Source: JAFGDI01 sp963662515 (lineage in GTDB: Bacteria > Planctomycetota > Phycisphaerae > Sedimentisphaerales > SM23-30). Taken from it: a DNA stretch of 64,000 nucleotides. This document shows, one piece after another, positions 43,186 to 51,774 of this stretch. Numbering within the stretch: position 1 is the first letter of the stretch; every line of letters begins with the position of its first letter. The position numbers were made by a program, and so were the translations under genes. The stretch spans positions 4,030,001 to 4,094,000 of the forward strand of contig OY759675.1 in the NCBI GenBank assembly GCA_963662515.1. Reading direction: 5' to 3'. The notes under the pieces are model-generated. The model was not told where the DNA came from and searched no databases. It saw only the letters and a list, made by a program, of their open reading frames with translations.

Positions 43186-45099
43186 ATGAGAATAAGAAGC
43201 ATTAAGACAAGAGTAGTACTCTGTTCCGGCGGCTGTTTATTGCTTACAGCGTTAGCAATAATATGTTATTCGGTGTTTTCGATGAGAAGCAGTGCCCTGG
43301 AGAATCAGGAGAAGGCCATTAATCAGGCCCGAGCCGCATTGACCCAGGAAGCTCGCAGTCAGGCCGGAGTGATCAAGAACGAGCTGGACAATGCCATATT
43401 CGTGGCGAGAACTCTGTCGGAATCATTTTCTGGGATAAAAGATCAGACCAATAAGGTGGAGATAGGTCGCGAAGAAGTAAACTCTATATTAAGGATCGTG
43501 CTGGCGCGTCATAACAATTTTGTGGGGGTATTCACGGCATGGCAGGCTGATGAATTTGACGGCATGGATATGGTCTTTGCCAATCTTGACGGTCATGACA
43601 GTACTGGTCGATTTGTACCATACTGGACCAGAGGCAAAGATGGCGAATTAGTAGTAAAGCCCTTAACAAATTATGACAGCAGTAAAATAAGCAAAGAAAG
43701 TCTGCGTCCGGACGATTATTATCGGATACCGGCAGAGACAAAAACAGAATATATAGTTAACCCGCATAGGTATGAGGTAAACGGCCAGGAACAACTGATA
43801 ACAACAGTGGTCTGTCCGATAGTGGTAGATGGCGTATTTTATGGGATCACAGGCATTGATGTCCGGCTGGATGCAATGCAGGGTCAGACCGATGATGTTA
43901 AGGATTTTTATGCCGGTAATGGTCAGATAACACTGATAAGTAATAATGGTGTAATAGCGAGTATGACCAGTCGGCCTGAGATGCGTGGCAAGAAAATCGA
44001 GTCGGTATATACGGATATAAGCAGTAAAAAGATTGGCGAGCTCAGCAAAAAGGGAATTGAAGTTGACAACCTTTCAAACCAGGAAGGGCATAAGGTTTTC
44101 CGGGCATTGGTATCAATACCCATAGGTCAGTCTGAAAGTAACTGGGCAGTGGTTGCAACAGTACCGGAAGATATAGTATTGGAAGAAGCGCGGGCACAAA
44201 TGGCCCAGGCTTATGCCAATATGCTCTGGATGATCGGTATAGGCTGCGGCTGTTTTATAGCAGCAATGATCATGCTTTGGTATGTATCAGAAAGCATAAC
44301 CCGTCCGGTACGAACCGCAGCGATGGACCTGGCTCAGACTGCCAGTCAGTTAAGCAGCGCTTCAGCACAGATCAATAACGCCAGTCGGGAACTGGCCCAG
44401 GGAGCAACGGTACAGGCCGCCAACCTGGAAGAGTCATCGGCATCACTGGAAGAGCTGGCCAGTCAGGCCAAGTCAAATGCAAATAATGCCAATGAAGTTA
44501 ATGAGCTTATGGTACAGACCAATGAGACAGTAAGCATGACCGGAGAAGCGATGGATAAGATGGTGGCAACAATGAATGCCATACTGGAATCATCAGGTCA
44601 GGTATCAAGCATAATAGAGACGATTGAGAATATAGCCTTTCAGACAAATCTGCTGGCATTGAATGCGGCAGTAGAAGCCGCTCGGGCAGGCGAACACGGC
44701 AAGGGTTTTGCGGTAGTAGCCGAAGAGGTTCGGAATCTGGCTCAGCGTTCAGCAGCAGCAGCCCAGGAGACATCTGGTCTGATAGAGACAAATGTAAGAC
44801 TGTCGAACCAGGGTAATGATTTTGCTCAGGCAGCGGCAGAGAAGATAAAACTTACATTCGATACAGTTACAAAGGTTGGAGATAATGTATCTAATATAGT
44901 ATTGTCATCAGATCAGCAGGCGATCGGAGTTGACCAGATCAACAAGGCAATATCACAGATGGATTCACTTACTCAGCAAGTAGCGGCAAATGCCGAACAA
45001 TCAGCTTCGGCAGCGAGTGAACTGACAGATCAGTCGGTGAGAATGAATGTTATAGTAAAGGGGCTGGCCGAGCTGGTAGGCAGTGAAGTAGAAATATGA
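43186..45099 (+). CDS. Methyl-accepting chemotaxis protein with dCache sensor
   Basis: A 637-residue chemoreceptor. TM1 about 8-32, TM2 about 343-366. Between them is a double-Cache domain; the membrane-distal pocket has 'RGKDGELVVKPLTNYDSS ... DYYRIPAETKTEYIVNPHRY', and 'CPIVVDGVFYGITGIDVRLD' closes it, as in amino-acid- and amine-sensing dCache_1 receptors. The signalling part includes 'IAFQTNLLALNAAVEAARAG' and 'GKGFAVVAEEVRNLAQRS'. Only a short 'SITRPV' HAMP start is visible. The periplasmic binding protein gene begins 88 bases later, so a ligand relation is possible. Confidence 0.92.
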   Translation: MRIRSIKTRVVLCSGGCLLLTALAIICYSVFSMRSSALENQEKAINQARAALTQEARSQAGVIKNELDNAIFVARTLSESFSGIKDQTNKVEIGREEVNSILRIVLARHNNFVGVFTAWQADEFDGMDMVFANLDGHDSTGRFVPYWTRGKDGELVVKPLTNYDSSKISKESLRPDDYYRIPAETKTEYIVNPHRYEVNGQEQLITTVVCPIVVDGVFYGITGIDVRLDAMQGQTDDVKDFYAGNGQITLISNNGVIASMTSRPEMRGKKIESVYTDISSKKIGELSKKGIEVDNLSNQEGHKVFRALVSIPIGQSESNWAVVATVPEDIVLEEARAQMAQAYANMLWMIGIGCGCFIAAMIMLWYVSESITRPVRTAAMDLAQTASQLSSASAQINNASRELAQGATVQAANLEESSASLEELASQAKSNANNANEVNELMVQTNETVSMTGEAMDKMVATMNAILESSGQVSSIIETIENIAFQTNLLALNAAVEAARAGEHGKGFAVVAEEVRNLAQRSAAAAQETSGLIETNVRLSNQGNDFAQAAAEKIKLTFDTVTKVGDNVSNIVLSSDQQAIGVDQINKAISQMDSLTQQVAANAEQSASAASELTDQSVRMNVIVKGLAELVGSEVEI

Positions 45100-45187
45100 G
45101 AATTAGATTAGTACCATAATTTTCTGCGGAAGGTCCGCGGGAACAAAAAACAAAGAATAGATCAGAATACATCAGGAGTATGTAATA

Positions 45188-45973
45188 ATGAAGAGTAACA
45201 AAATAATAAAGATGGTAATGTTATTACTGGCCGGACTGACATTAAATGCAAACGCAGATAAGGTCAAGCTCTCGAGCTTAGATTGGGAACCGTATGTAGG
45301 CAAGAAAATAGCAGAAAACGGTTTTGTGTCAGTAATAGTAAACGAGAGCTTTAAGGCGGCAGGCTGCAGTGATATAACACTGTTCTTTTTGCCGTGGGAA
45401 AAGGCAGTAGAAATTACCAAGGTTGGTAACGCCGATGGCTATTATCCGGAATATTACAGTAAGGATCTGGCTAGCGAATTTATTTTATCAGACCCGATGC
45501 CTTGCGGTCCGCTGGTATTCATTAAGCTCAAGACAACAGAATTTAAGTACACCGGCAAGGTTGAGGAGCTAAAGCCATATAAGATAGGTGTAGTAGCCGG
45601 ATATATAAATACCGAAGAGATAGACAAGGCAACAGACCTTACCAAAGTTGAAGCCAAAGACGACAGCAGTAACATTATGAACCTGCTGGGCGGTAAGGTA
45701 GATGTGGCAATAGTTGATCCGCTGGTGACCAATTATTATATGAAGAATAACAAAGCGATAGCAGCATCACTGGACAAGATAGAAATAGTAGAACCATACC
45801 TGGACCATAAGCAGTTGTATATTGCCTTTTCAAGAAAGACCGCAGATGGTGAGGCAAAGGCCAAGCTGTTCAATGAAGGTCTCAAGCAGATAAAAGAAAA
45901 CGGTACGCTGGACAGCATACTCAAGAAGTATGAAGTATCAGATATAGTTAAGTATCCGGCAGAGAAGAAGTAA
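45188..45973 (+). CDS. Stand-alone periplasmic solute-binding protein (SBP_bac_3 type)
   Basis: A 261-residue protein with a signal peptide (about 1-23, NANA-D). The two-lobe fold of amino-acid-type binding proteins is indicated by 'LDWEPYVGKK', 'LPWEKAVEITKVGNADGYYPEYYS', 'KIGVVAGYINTEEI' and 'LLGGKVDVAIVDPLV'. No permease or ATPase gene is adjacent, so uptake by a classical ABC system is not indicated. The neighbours are an MCP upstream and a porin-like protein downstream. The likely role is ligand capture for chemotaxis, but that is inference. CAGGAGTATGTAATA precedes the ATG. Confidence 0.83.
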   Translation: MKSNKIIKMVMLLLAGLTLNANADKVKLSSLDWEPYVGKKIAENGFVSVIVNESFKAAGCSDITLFFLPWEKAVEITKVGNADGYYPEYYSKDLASEFILSDPMPCGPLVFIKLKTTEFKYTGKVEELKPYKIGVVAGYINTEEIDKATDLTKVEAKDDSSNIMNLLGGKVDVAIVDPLVTNYYMKNNKAIAASLDKIEIVEPYLDHKQLYIAFSRKTADGEAKAKLFNEGLKQIKENGTLDSILKKYEVSDIVKYPAEKK

Positions 45974-46081
45974 AAAGCCGATTCACAGGAACAGGAAATA
46001 AAAATTTAAGTATAAATGCTCAATGGGGCAAAATAATAATAAGACAGATATGACTCTGTCGCAATTAAAGGAATGATAAGA

Positions 46082-46858
46082 ATGAAGAAAGTAGTAAGTT
46101 TAATATTAACAGCGTTATGTATTTCGTTTTCGGCCGGCTTCGTATCGGCCCAGGCAGTTGAAGAAGAGGCGGCGGGACTGGGCGTGTCGCTTGATTCGAC
46201 TTTTGTGAGTAAGTATATGTGGCGTGGTTATGATATTTACGATGACCATGGCGCCTGGCAGCCAAGTGTAACTCTGGATCTGTTTGGTACAGGATTCAGT
46301 ATTAATGTATGGGGATCACAGCCGATCGGTTCAGGCAATGAAGAACTGACAGAAACAGATGTAACAGCAGCATATTATTTCCAGGCCTTCAGTGATGAGA
46401 AATATGCAGTTGATGTAACTTTTGATTTTGTATATTTCGGTTATCCTAAGGCTAATCATCTTATGGCCGCGCATGAAGCCGAGGTCTGGCTGTCAATGCC
46501 GAATCTTCTGCAGGCAGGAGATATAGCGATAGTTCCGGGCTATTGTTTTGCTACAATGTGGCCGGACTCATCAGGCGTTGCCGGCGTATCAGGCGCATTT
46601 CATGTATTGAGTCTGGCGGCCGATATGCCGTTGCCGGGTACAGAGCAGGTAATAAGCCTGAGTACGGAAGCAGTGTATAATGATGGTGCCTATGCTGCAG
46701 ACCATGACTGGTCGAATGTGGCATTTGGCCTGTCAACAGGATTTGAGGCAGGCAGCATTTGCATTACACCATCACTTAACTATCAGATATCAATGGACGA
46801 TTCAGTTAACGCAGATGATGAGATCTGGGCAGGATTGAGTCTTTCAACCAGTTTCTGA
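46082..46858 (+). CDS. TorF-like putative outer-membrane porin
   Basis: A 258-residue protein with a signal peptide (about 1-24, VSA-Q). The mature sequence alternates short beta strands and ends in a C-terminal Phe (LSLSTSF), typical of outer-membrane barrels. 'DSTFVSKYMWRGYDIYDDH' and 'WQPSVTLDLFGTGFSINVWGS' are hallmarks of the TorF/porin-like family. ATG 46082 follows AAAGGA by nine bases. It likely lets small solutes reach the periplasm, in line with the binding protein and receptors upstream. Confidence 0.78.
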   Translation: MKKVVSLILTALCISFSAGFVSAQAVEEEAAGLGVSLDSTFVSKYMWRGYDIYDDHGAWQPSVTLDLFGTGFSINVWGSQPIGSGNEELTETDVTAAYYFQAFSDEKYAVDVTFDFVYFGYPKANHLMAAHEAEVWLSMPNLLQAGDIAIVPGYCFATMWPDSSGVAGVSGAFHVLSLAADMPLPGTEQVISLSTEAVYNDGAYAADHDWSNVAFGLSTGFEAGSICITPSLNYQISMDDSVNADDEIWAGLSLSTSF

Positions 46859-46904
46859 TAATTGTTTGTTACGGTAAGTAATAAGCGAGTTTGTAATAAA
46901 GTTA

Positions 46905-46956
46905 AAAGCACATAAAAGTCTGTTTTGTTCAGACCTTTATGTGCTTTGTTTTTTAA
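46905..46956 (+). terminator. Strong terminator closing the receptor/porin group
   Basis: AAAGCACATAAAAGTCTG and CAGACCTTTATGTGCTTT form an almost perfect 18-bp stem with a TTTTGTT loop, followed by GTTTTTT. Confidence 0.93.
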
Positions 46957-47067
46957 GTAATCATTCAGGGTTACAAGAAGTAATAAGATATAATAAGTTG
47001 ATAAGCTATATACAAGGTCCAGATGTAAAATCTGGATTTCATACCAGCAAGAGCCCTAAGAGAAGGG

Positions 47068-48423
47068 TTACTCCAGGGAGTTAACCACTTCATCTGGCCA
47101 GTTGGTGCTGATGTATCGCTTGTTGTCCAGAGGGCCAGCCAGGTCAAGCAGAGCTATCCGTTTGTTAACATTAGTATTATCTGACTGGGTGTAATAACAC
47201 AGTTCTGTATCACCGCGCCAACTGGGCAGAGAACGAATGTCAGAACCGGGCTCTGACTGGATCTCGGTTATAATACCGGTTTCCAGGTTGAGAACAGAGA
47301 CCAGGCCATCATGAGTGATCAGCGAGACGAACTGTTCATTACCGCTCAGTTCAAAGAAGTTGAGGTCATAGCCGGCGAGCTTATCCATATTACTACGCAG
47401 AATAACATGATTTACACCGCTGGTAACTTTAGTATCAAGAATATATAACTGCATCTGATCGTCAAGGTCCTGAGCGGCCAAAGGAAGATTCGCCTCAAGT
47501 GAAGAGAATAATATTTTACCATCGCTCAGGCAGCGTACCCTGGTATTATAGCTCATCATGAGAGCGGCAAGAGTTTTTATCTCTATATCAGAATTGATCA
47601 AATCTGCTGACTGCCATTTTGCTATCTGGAGATTTCCGACAAAAATATCATCACCTTTGCCCTTATTGGCCATAGCGACATAAACCAGAGCAGAGGAATC
47701 ATCTGTCCAGTCAGGGAACAAGGCGGCATTATCGGCAATATGTCTTTGGGAACCTGTCGCCAGATCAAGCACCCAAAGCGAACTACCGACGGGTGAGCTG
47801 TCTTTCTGGTCAAGCAGAGTGAAAGCCGCTTTATTATTGTCAGATGATATTACTATGTCCCAGACGGGAAGGGTAAACTGACACAATACTTTTTCGATAT
47901 TAAGTGAGCCCCCCTGCCAGCGGGCCAATTCAATAGCATAGCAGTTAAATTCAATATTCCCTGCGAGAGATTCTTTAAGCTGCGGAGAGATGTCGGCTGT
48001 ATTTTCGTCACGGAGATATAACTTTACTGCTGCTATCATATTGTCATCAAGGGTATATCTGTTTTGCAGGTCCTGCCATTGGTCGGGGGCAGAAACATTA
48101 ACAAAGTAAGAGGAATTGCTTTTAATTTCATCGAGCAATTCAGGTTTGGCAATTTGAGTGAACTGCTGCCAGGATTTACATTCAGTGACAGTTTCGAGCA
48201 GGATACTCTGATTGTCATTTAGCCAGGCGATACCAAAGACCTTATCACAGACTTTGGCACTGAGCCTGCCCTGGTGGTCTGAGAAATAGAGGTCACCATC
48301 TTTAGTAAAGAAAGCAGCATAATTGCCATCGGGTGACCATACAAGTGATTTTGGGAAACAACCTGAAAGTGCAACCATAATGGTCAGCAGAGAAAAGACA
48401 ATAAAGGTTTGGGGCTTTTTCAT
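47068..48423 (-). CDS. Beta-propeller lipoprotein, third gene of the ECF sigma operon
   Basis: A 451-residue lipoprotein with lipobox ALSGC (Cys22). The mature part begins 'SLVWSPDGNYAAFFTKDGDLYFSDHQGRL' in style and continues with repeats 'WLNDNQSILL', 'FPDWTDDSSALVYVAM', 'SLPSWRGDTELCYY', the TolB/WD40-like pattern 'W(S/T)xDxxxLxY'. It is probably a periplasmic-facing propeller. The start overlaps the end of the anti-sigma-like gene by four bases. Its place in a sigma/anti-sigma operon suggests a sensor or a regulated envelope component; the mechanism is not known. Confidence 0.78.
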   Translation of the reverse strand: MKKPQTFIVFSLLTIMVALSGCFPKSLVWSPDGNYAAFFTKDGDLYFSDHQGRLSAKVCDKVFGIAWLNDNQSILLETVTECKSWQQFTQIAKPELLDEIKSNSSYFVNVSAPDQWQDLQNRYTLDDNMIAAVKLYLRDENTADISPQLKESLAGNIEFNCYAIELARWQGGSLNIEKVLCQFTLPVWDIVISSDNNKAAFTLLDQKDSSPVGSSLWVLDLATGSQRHIADNAALFPDWTDDSSALVYVAMANKGKGDDIFVGNLQIAKWQSADLINSDIEIKTLAALMMSYNTRVRCLSDGKILFSSLEANLPLAAQDLDDQMQLYILDTKVTSGVNHVILRSNMDKLAGYDLNFFELSGNEQFVSLITHDGLVSVLNLETGIITEIQSEPGSDIRSLPSWRGDTELCYYTQSDNTNVNKRIALLDLAGPLDNKRYISTNWPDEVVNSLE

Positions 48424-48914
48424 AGCAATACTCCTTTAATATTATGTTTTTTAAGTAACTCTCTGGCACGAGCTTTATTGCGTAAGGTTGATTCTGGCAA
48501 GCGATCGAGTCTGAAGTCTTTATTATGCCAGAGGCCGGCAGCTTTGACGGGGGCAGGCTGAGCTGATATGTAGGCAGCCTGACTGTCTTGAAACTTTGTT
48601 GTCGGTGCGACAGTATCATGCCAGACATATAACATGCCAATGACCGGCAAAATGAGAGCCGCAGCAGTAACAGAAAGCCAGAGCGAGGTTTTATGTTTGG
48701 GCCGCATAGTGTCAATCTGCAAGGCAGGCAGGTCAAAAGTATCAGAACTTGCCAGCGACTTTGATACGGCTGATACAGTCAGGTTAATTTCATTGGCTAA
48801 TAATTCAAGCTCATAATTCCCGGCGATATGACGGTTGAGCAAACTACTGCTTTTATCTGAGAGGTTACCCAGTTTATCATCGAGTAATAATGCGGTTATA
48901 AGTTCACGCTCCAT
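48420..48914 (-). CDS. Membrane-anchored anti-sigma-like protein without zinc ligands
   Basis: A 164-residue protein with one membrane helix (about residues 79-100, LWLSVTAAALILPVIGMLYVW). The cytoplasmic N-terminus has the size and 'LLNRHIAGNYELELLANEI' pattern of a zinc-type anti-sigma domain, but the two expected cysteines of H-x3-C-x2-C are Asn33 and Leu36. It probably still binds the sigma factor encoded just upstream. ATG 48914 follows GGAG by nine bases and overlaps the sigma stop, so translation is coupled; an in-frame GTG at 48929 is less likely. Confidence 0.72.
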   Translation of the reverse strand: MERELITALLLDDKLGNLSDKSSSLLNRHIAGNYELELLANEINLTVSAVSKSLASSDTFDLPALQIDTMRPKHKTSLWLSVTAAALILPVIGMLYVWHDTVAPTTKFQDSQAAYISAQPAPVKAAGLWHNKDFRLDRLPESTLRNKARARELLKKHNIKGVLL

Positions 48915-49419
48915 TTGCTTTTTCTCCACTAAAAGCAGGTCTGGTTTCCTGCGACATAATAATTCTCAGTTTTTCGATGGCATTATGCAGCCGACTGCGT
49001 ACTGTACCAATGGGAATATTGAGTACCAGGGCAATTTCATCATAGGTAAGCTGGTCATACCAGCGCAGGAGCATTATCTCCTGATAGTTTCCAGGCAAAG
49101 CCATAATCGCATTTTGGACAGAAGTATCATTCTCAGGAATACGGGGATTTTTAGCCGGTATGGATTCAGGTAAAGATACTATATTTCGTCTGTCTCTGTA
49201 ATGATTACACAATAAATTGTGTGCGATGGCAATCAGCCAGGCACGCGGTGAATTTGCGGCAATAAGTTTATCGGTATTTTTCGCCGCAGCGAGAAAGACA
49301 TCCTGAAAGAGGTCGCAGGCCTGGTGGTAGTTCACTCGACGGGCTAAAAACCGCATGACCGCCTGGCCATGGAGCTGATAGAACTTATCCAATATTTCAG
49401 CGTGCTCACCTTTTTTCAT
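48904..49419 (-). CDS. ECF-type RNA polymerase sigma factor
   Basis: A 171-residue sigma-70 family protein with only regions 2 and 4. Region 2: 'FLARRVNYHQACDLFQDVFLAAAK ... PRAWLIAIAHNLLCNHYRDRR' in parts. Region 4: 'LPGNYQEIMLLRWYDQLTYDEIALVLNIPIGTVRSRLHNAIEKLR' in parts, with a clear helix-turn-helix. It directs RNA polymerase to an unknown regulon. It is the first gene of a three-gene overlapping operon with the anti-sigma-like protein and the propeller lipoprotein. Two tandem copies of an autoregulated promoter motif were not found upstream. Confidence 0.9.
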   Translation of the reverse strand: MKKGEHAEILDKFYQLHGQAVMRFLARRVNYHQACDLFQDVFLAAAKNTDKLIAANSPRAWLIAIAHNLLCNHYRDRRNIVSLPESIPAKNPRIPENDTSVQNAIMALPGNYQEIMLLRWYDQLTYDEIALVLNIPIGTVRSRLHNAIEKLRIIMSQETRPAFSGEKANGA

Positions 49420-49717
49420 ATATTATCAACCTGTTGGGAATAGCTATGTTCCAAATAGTAGTAACGAAAGAAGGGAAAAAGTTCATTTTAAAATAAAAAT
49501 GTCAGCGAGCGTTCATAGATAAGGAAAAAAGATAGTAGTTAATCGCTCACAGCTATTTTAAGGCAGCGCGATATTAAGGGACTCACAAATTGCAATATTT
49601 CTGCTACGACTTAGCTTTTAAACAACCGCCTGCCTCAAGGCCAACACCTGAGCCCCGGCGTAAAATCGGGATTTCGGTGTACACCAACTGCTTGAGCTGC
49701 CTTTGGCAAAACGACCT

Positions 49718-50488
49718 TCAGATATCTGTCTGTGGTTTGCGTTCACCGAATAAGGCGGTACCAACACGAATCATAGTAGCGCCCTCTTCGATGGCAACCT
49801 GATAGTCCTGGCTCATACCCATAGACAGATGCCTGAATTCTGGTCCGGTGATCCGTTCGCCTTTCATCTCTTCAAAAAGCTCTCTTAACCGGCCAAAACA
49901 AAAGCGGCTATCTTCAGGATTATCGCTAAGTGCAGCCATAGTCATAAGTCCGCAAACCTGGATATTGGGCAGGGTTTTGATCTGTTCAGCCAACGGAATA
50001 AGAGCACCCACAGCTAAGCCTTGTTTTTGCGGCTCTTCACTGGTATTGACCTGTAAAAATATTTTAACCTTTTTTTCGAGGCCGAGCCTGGCCGCCGCAG
50101 TATTGATCTCTTCGGCGAGCCTGAGCGAGTCAACGGAATGGATATAATCAACCACCGGGAGAATAGCCTTAACCTTATTGCGCTGCAAGTGTCCGATCAT
50201 GTGCCATTTGGGTCTGATTACTGGTCTTGGTTCAGCCATAAGACCGGGTAGCTCGATGCGTCTTTGCATAGCTTCGCAGATAAGTGCATTCCGGCGGGAT
50301 AATTCCTGCGGCCTGGACTCACCAAAATGTTCATGGTCGAGGTCCATCAAACTGCGAATAACAGTTGGTTCGGCGTCTTTAGTAACGGCGATAAGAGTGA
50401 CATTAGCCGGATTGCGTCCTACGCGAGCACAGGCTTCGGCAATATTGGCTTTGACACGATATAAGTTTTCTTTGATCCTCTCGTTCAT
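49718..50488 (-). CDS. YggS/PROSC-family pyridoxal-phosphate-binding protein
   Basis: A 256-residue alanine-racemase-like single-domain protein. Lys37 in IAVTKDAE is the cofactor lysine; 'FGESRPQEL', 'WHMIGHLQRNKVK', 'FLQVNTSEEPQKQGL', 'CGLMTMAAL' and 'LSMGMSQDYQVAIEEGATMIRVG' are the standard family motifs. It buffers cellular PLP and affects amino-acid balance; no catalytic reaction is established. The family version here has a longer insertion after 'LICEAMQRRIEL'. The upstream gap (50489-51015) separates it from the divergent HD-like gene. Confidence 0.92.
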   Translation of the reverse strand: MNERIKENLYRVKANIAEACARVGRNPANVTLIAVTKDAEPTVIRSLMDLDHEHFGESRPQELSRRNALICEAMQRRIELPGLMAEPRPVIRPKWHMIGHLQRNKVKAILPVVDYIHSVDSLRLAEEINTAAARLGLEKKVKIFLQVNTSEEPQKQGLAVGALIPLAEQIKTLPNIQVCGLMTMAALSDNPEDSRFCFGRLRELFEEMKGERITGPEFRHLSMGMSQDYQVAIEEGATMIRVGTALFGERKPQTDI

Positions 50489-51015
50489 AGCTTGTTATTC
50501 TAGGCAATTTACATAAAGTTGCAATAGCATTTTTTATAACTGTTCACAGTTACAGTAATAATAAAGTAATAAGTTGATATATCTTTGGGCAACACACCCT
50601 GAAGGCCCGGCAGCCAAAAAGACGCATAGTCATGCGTCTCTACGAGCTGGCTTTGCTCGCGGGGCAAAAATAAAGTTGCACACCTTTATATTTTTTATAG
50701 TTTAAACTGGATTTTTTAACTGCGATGTGAGATATTAGGAGGGTATTTATTTAATATTTTATCTGAATTATATCTTATGGCATTATTGTAACCGACAACT
50801 GGGGACATATTGTAGTTTTGCTATTAATACATAAGTCAGATAAGGTGTTAAAGAGCGGCTGAAAATCTATGAAGCATTCCTGCTTTGAAGCTGTTCTGTA
50901 AGAGATAATAAGTTGCTTTTGGCAAAGATTTAAGGTTTTTCATTTTCTTACCCGATAGGAAGGTTAGTGAAGAAGCGTATATAGATACCATTCTGCCTTC
51001 TCAGGAGTTCTGATT
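50489..51015. other. Intergenic region with two compact palindromes
   Basis: At 50536-50554, ATAACTGTTCACAGTTACAG is a collapsed form of the GTAACCGTTCAC element. At 50619-50643, AGACGCAtagtcaTGCGTCTCTAC forms a hairpin and is followed by a second one (GAGCTGGCTTTGCTC). The rest is AT-rich and without a supported gene. Confidence 0.6.
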
Positions 51016-51765
51016 ATGAGCGATTTGATAATAGTAAAAGAAATAGCCGAGCAGATGTTAGCAGTACCGACGCTGAAAGACACGCCGGACCGGTATTTGA
51101 TAGACCGGGCATACCGAATATTGAGACATTGCGCGTGTATAGCGCAATTGCCCGATGTTCGCCGGTTTCATGTTGACCAGCAATGCCTGAATATAGCATC
51201 CCTAATGCGAGATACGGGATTTGCCCGATATGCAAATCAGCAGGATAAGATGTCACGCATGGCTTTGGCAGACCTGTCAGATGAGGACATGCGAGATTTT
51301 TCGACGCAGGTCGTTCAGGAAAAGCTGATTGGTATCTTGAACCCTCGTGAAATGGAACGAGTATGCAGTATTATCATTGAATCTGGTAAGAGAAATACCT
51401 CACTGGCTGAAGCTATGATCCTTTCCGATGCCCGAAACCTGGATGATATGGGTGCGATCGGCATATTTAACGAGTCTCGCCGTTACATGATCCATGGTCG
51501 CGGCGTAACCGATGCCATTGCCAGTTGGCGGCGTAAGATCGAATATGAATATTGGAATGCCCGCTTGCGAGAGAGTTTCCGCTTCGATTCTGTAAGGATA
51601 ATAGCTGAACAAAGGCTGAATAAGGCTGTACAGTTCATGGAACAGATGGAAGTTGAGAACCGGGCTGCCGACCTGGAAGAGATACTTATGCAGCAGCATT
51701 TTGGCAATCAGATCGTGGAACACACCACGACCCAGCCAAATTTAAACTCAAGGCAGTGTATCTGA
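51016..51765 (+). CDS. HD-domain-like protein with altered metal ligand
   Basis: A 249-residue helical protein matching the HD phosphohydrolase layout: first His38 in ILRHC, the position of the HD doublet at 'ASLMRDTGFA' (Arg65-Asp66 in place of His-Asp), and the distal aspartate in ILSDARNLDDMGAIGIF. The C-terminal part ('YEYWNARLRESFRFDSVRIIAEQR') also fits such proteins. Replacement of the metal-binding His by Arg suggests loss of hydrolase activity or a changed metal site. The ATG follows CAGGAG by nine bases. It converges on the ATPase gene ending at 51775. Function is unknown. Confidence 0.65.
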   Translation: MSDLIIVKEIAEQMLAVPTLKDTPDRYLIDRAYRILRHCACIAQLPDVRRFHVDQQCLNIASLMRDTGFARYANQQDKMSRMALADLSDEDMRDFSTQVVQEKLIGILNPREMERVCSIIIESGKRNTSLAEAMILSDARNLDDMGAIGIFNESRRYMIHGRGVTDAIASWRRKIEYEYWNARLRESFRFDSVRIIAEQRLNKAVQFMEQMEVENRAADLEEILMQQHFGNQIVEHTTTQPNLNSRQCI

Positions 51766-51774
51766 TACGCCATC

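Noticed and set aside
48460..48480. A second sigma-54 promoter (TGGCACG followed by TTGCG)
   Set aside because: The spacing between the GG and GC elements is wrong and it lies inside the anti-sigma-like coding region.
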